Shown one piece after another: positions 14,726-14,918 of a stretch of DNA of 14,918 nucleotides. Numbering within the stretch: position 1 is the first letter of the stretch; every line of letters begins with the position of its first letter. The stretch covers positions 1-14,918 of the forward strand of contig JAZOCR010000114.1 in assembly GCA_045596605.1 (NCBI GenBank), read 5' to 3'. Source of the DNA: SIG622 sp045596605 (GTDB lineage: Bacteria; Bacillota; Clostridia; Oscillospirales; CAG-382). The notes under the pieces are model-generated. The model did not search any database, was not told the DNA's origin, and worked only from the letters and a program-made list of their open reading frames with translations. Both the position numbers and the translations under genes were made by a program.

Positions 14726-14918
14726 TTATTCTTTTACCGCCAAAACTTCCTTCGCCGCATACATCACGCCGAGCTTTCCGCTCTGATAAGTAAGTCCGCC
14801 CTGCATATAGACGGTATAGGGTGCAACACACGGTGCGTCGGCGGACAGCTCGATTGAAGCACCGCCAACAAATGCGCCTGCCGCCATAATAACCGGCACT
14901 GCATAGCCGGGCATATCC
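14726..14918 (-). CDS. Methionine gamma-lyase-family (YnbB/aluminium-resistance-like) protein, C-terminal part
   Basis: Partial: the frame is open to the right edge and only the last 64 residues are visible. The GYAVPVIMAAGAFVGGASIE stretch, then LSADAPCVAPYTVYMQGG and a final helix match the C terminus I know from the PLP-dependent Met_gamma_lyase family (YnbB, once called aluminium resistance protein), where the ends typically read IELSADGP and YLQGGLTYEH. Family members have the aspartate aminotransferase fold; the catalytic lysine would lie outside the window. The true substrate is uncertain in most members. No clear terminator separates it from the greA promoter, so some readthrough into greA is possible. 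Confidence 0.85.
   Translation of the reverse strand, partial: DMPGYAVPVIMAAGAFVGGASIELSADAPCVAPYTVYMQGGLTYQSGKLGVMYAAKEVLAVKE

Noticed and set aside
1..14918. CRISPR array, tRNA, rRNA, transposase or phage genes
   Set aside because: I looked for regularly spaced direct repeats, cloverleaf-like sequences and known motifs on both strands and saw none.

Overview
The window looks like chromosomal DNA from an anaerobic Firmicute of the class Clostridia, plausibly an uncultured gut member of the Oscillospiraceae/Ruminococcaceae type. This rests on strong AGGAGG-type ribosome binding sites, sigma-A promoters with exact 17-bp spacers, the greA-lysS gene pair, a YnbB-type gene, and secreted proteins with copper-amine-oxidase-like stalk domains. 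The genus assignment is inference. No tRNA, rRNA, CRISPR array, transposase or phage gene is visible.

Layout. 1-210: intergenic DNA with a Clostridia-type palindromic element, a + strand terminator hairpin and a - strand terminator. 221-3359 (-): likely operon of typA (translational GTPase), a YjjG-type HAD nucleotidase and a two-TM unknown protein, driven by a near-consensus promoter. 3360-3562: divergent region holding a 14-bp inverted repeat that would bury the RBS of the next gene. 3563-4878 (+): a 181-aa unknown protein and an RluA-type pseudouridine synthase, closed by a bidirectional terminator. 4933-5589 (-): single-TM unknown protein.

5753-11462 (-): three envelope genes in a row, each with its own promoter and terminator: a secreted stalk-domain protein, a large secreted SGNH/GDSL hydrolase ending in the same stalk module, and an LtaS-family polyglycerol-phosphate-synthase-like membrane enzyme. 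The C-terminal modules of the first two are duplicates (about 81% identical over 133 residues by hand alignment, with a 47-nt identical DNA run). The set suggests cell-surface polymer synthesis together with a surface-attached esterase, but the functional link is inferred from position only.

11655-12514 (+): an AT-rich two-gene unit (two-TM protein with a PH-like tail, then a four-cysteine zinc-ribbon-like protein) with its own promoter and terminator, differing in composition from its neighbours and possibly acquired. 12562-14614 (-): greA-lysS, behind a near-consensus promoter. 14726-14918 (-): 3' end of a methionine-gamma-lyase-family (YnbB-like) gene cut by the window edge.

The most interesting unexplained items are the RBS-burying inverted repeat at 3512-3559, the 35-bp dyad between the divergent promoters at 11552-11586, the duplicated stalk module, and the AT-rich membrane/zinc-ribbon gene pair. 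I did not find clear evidence of a complete new system.
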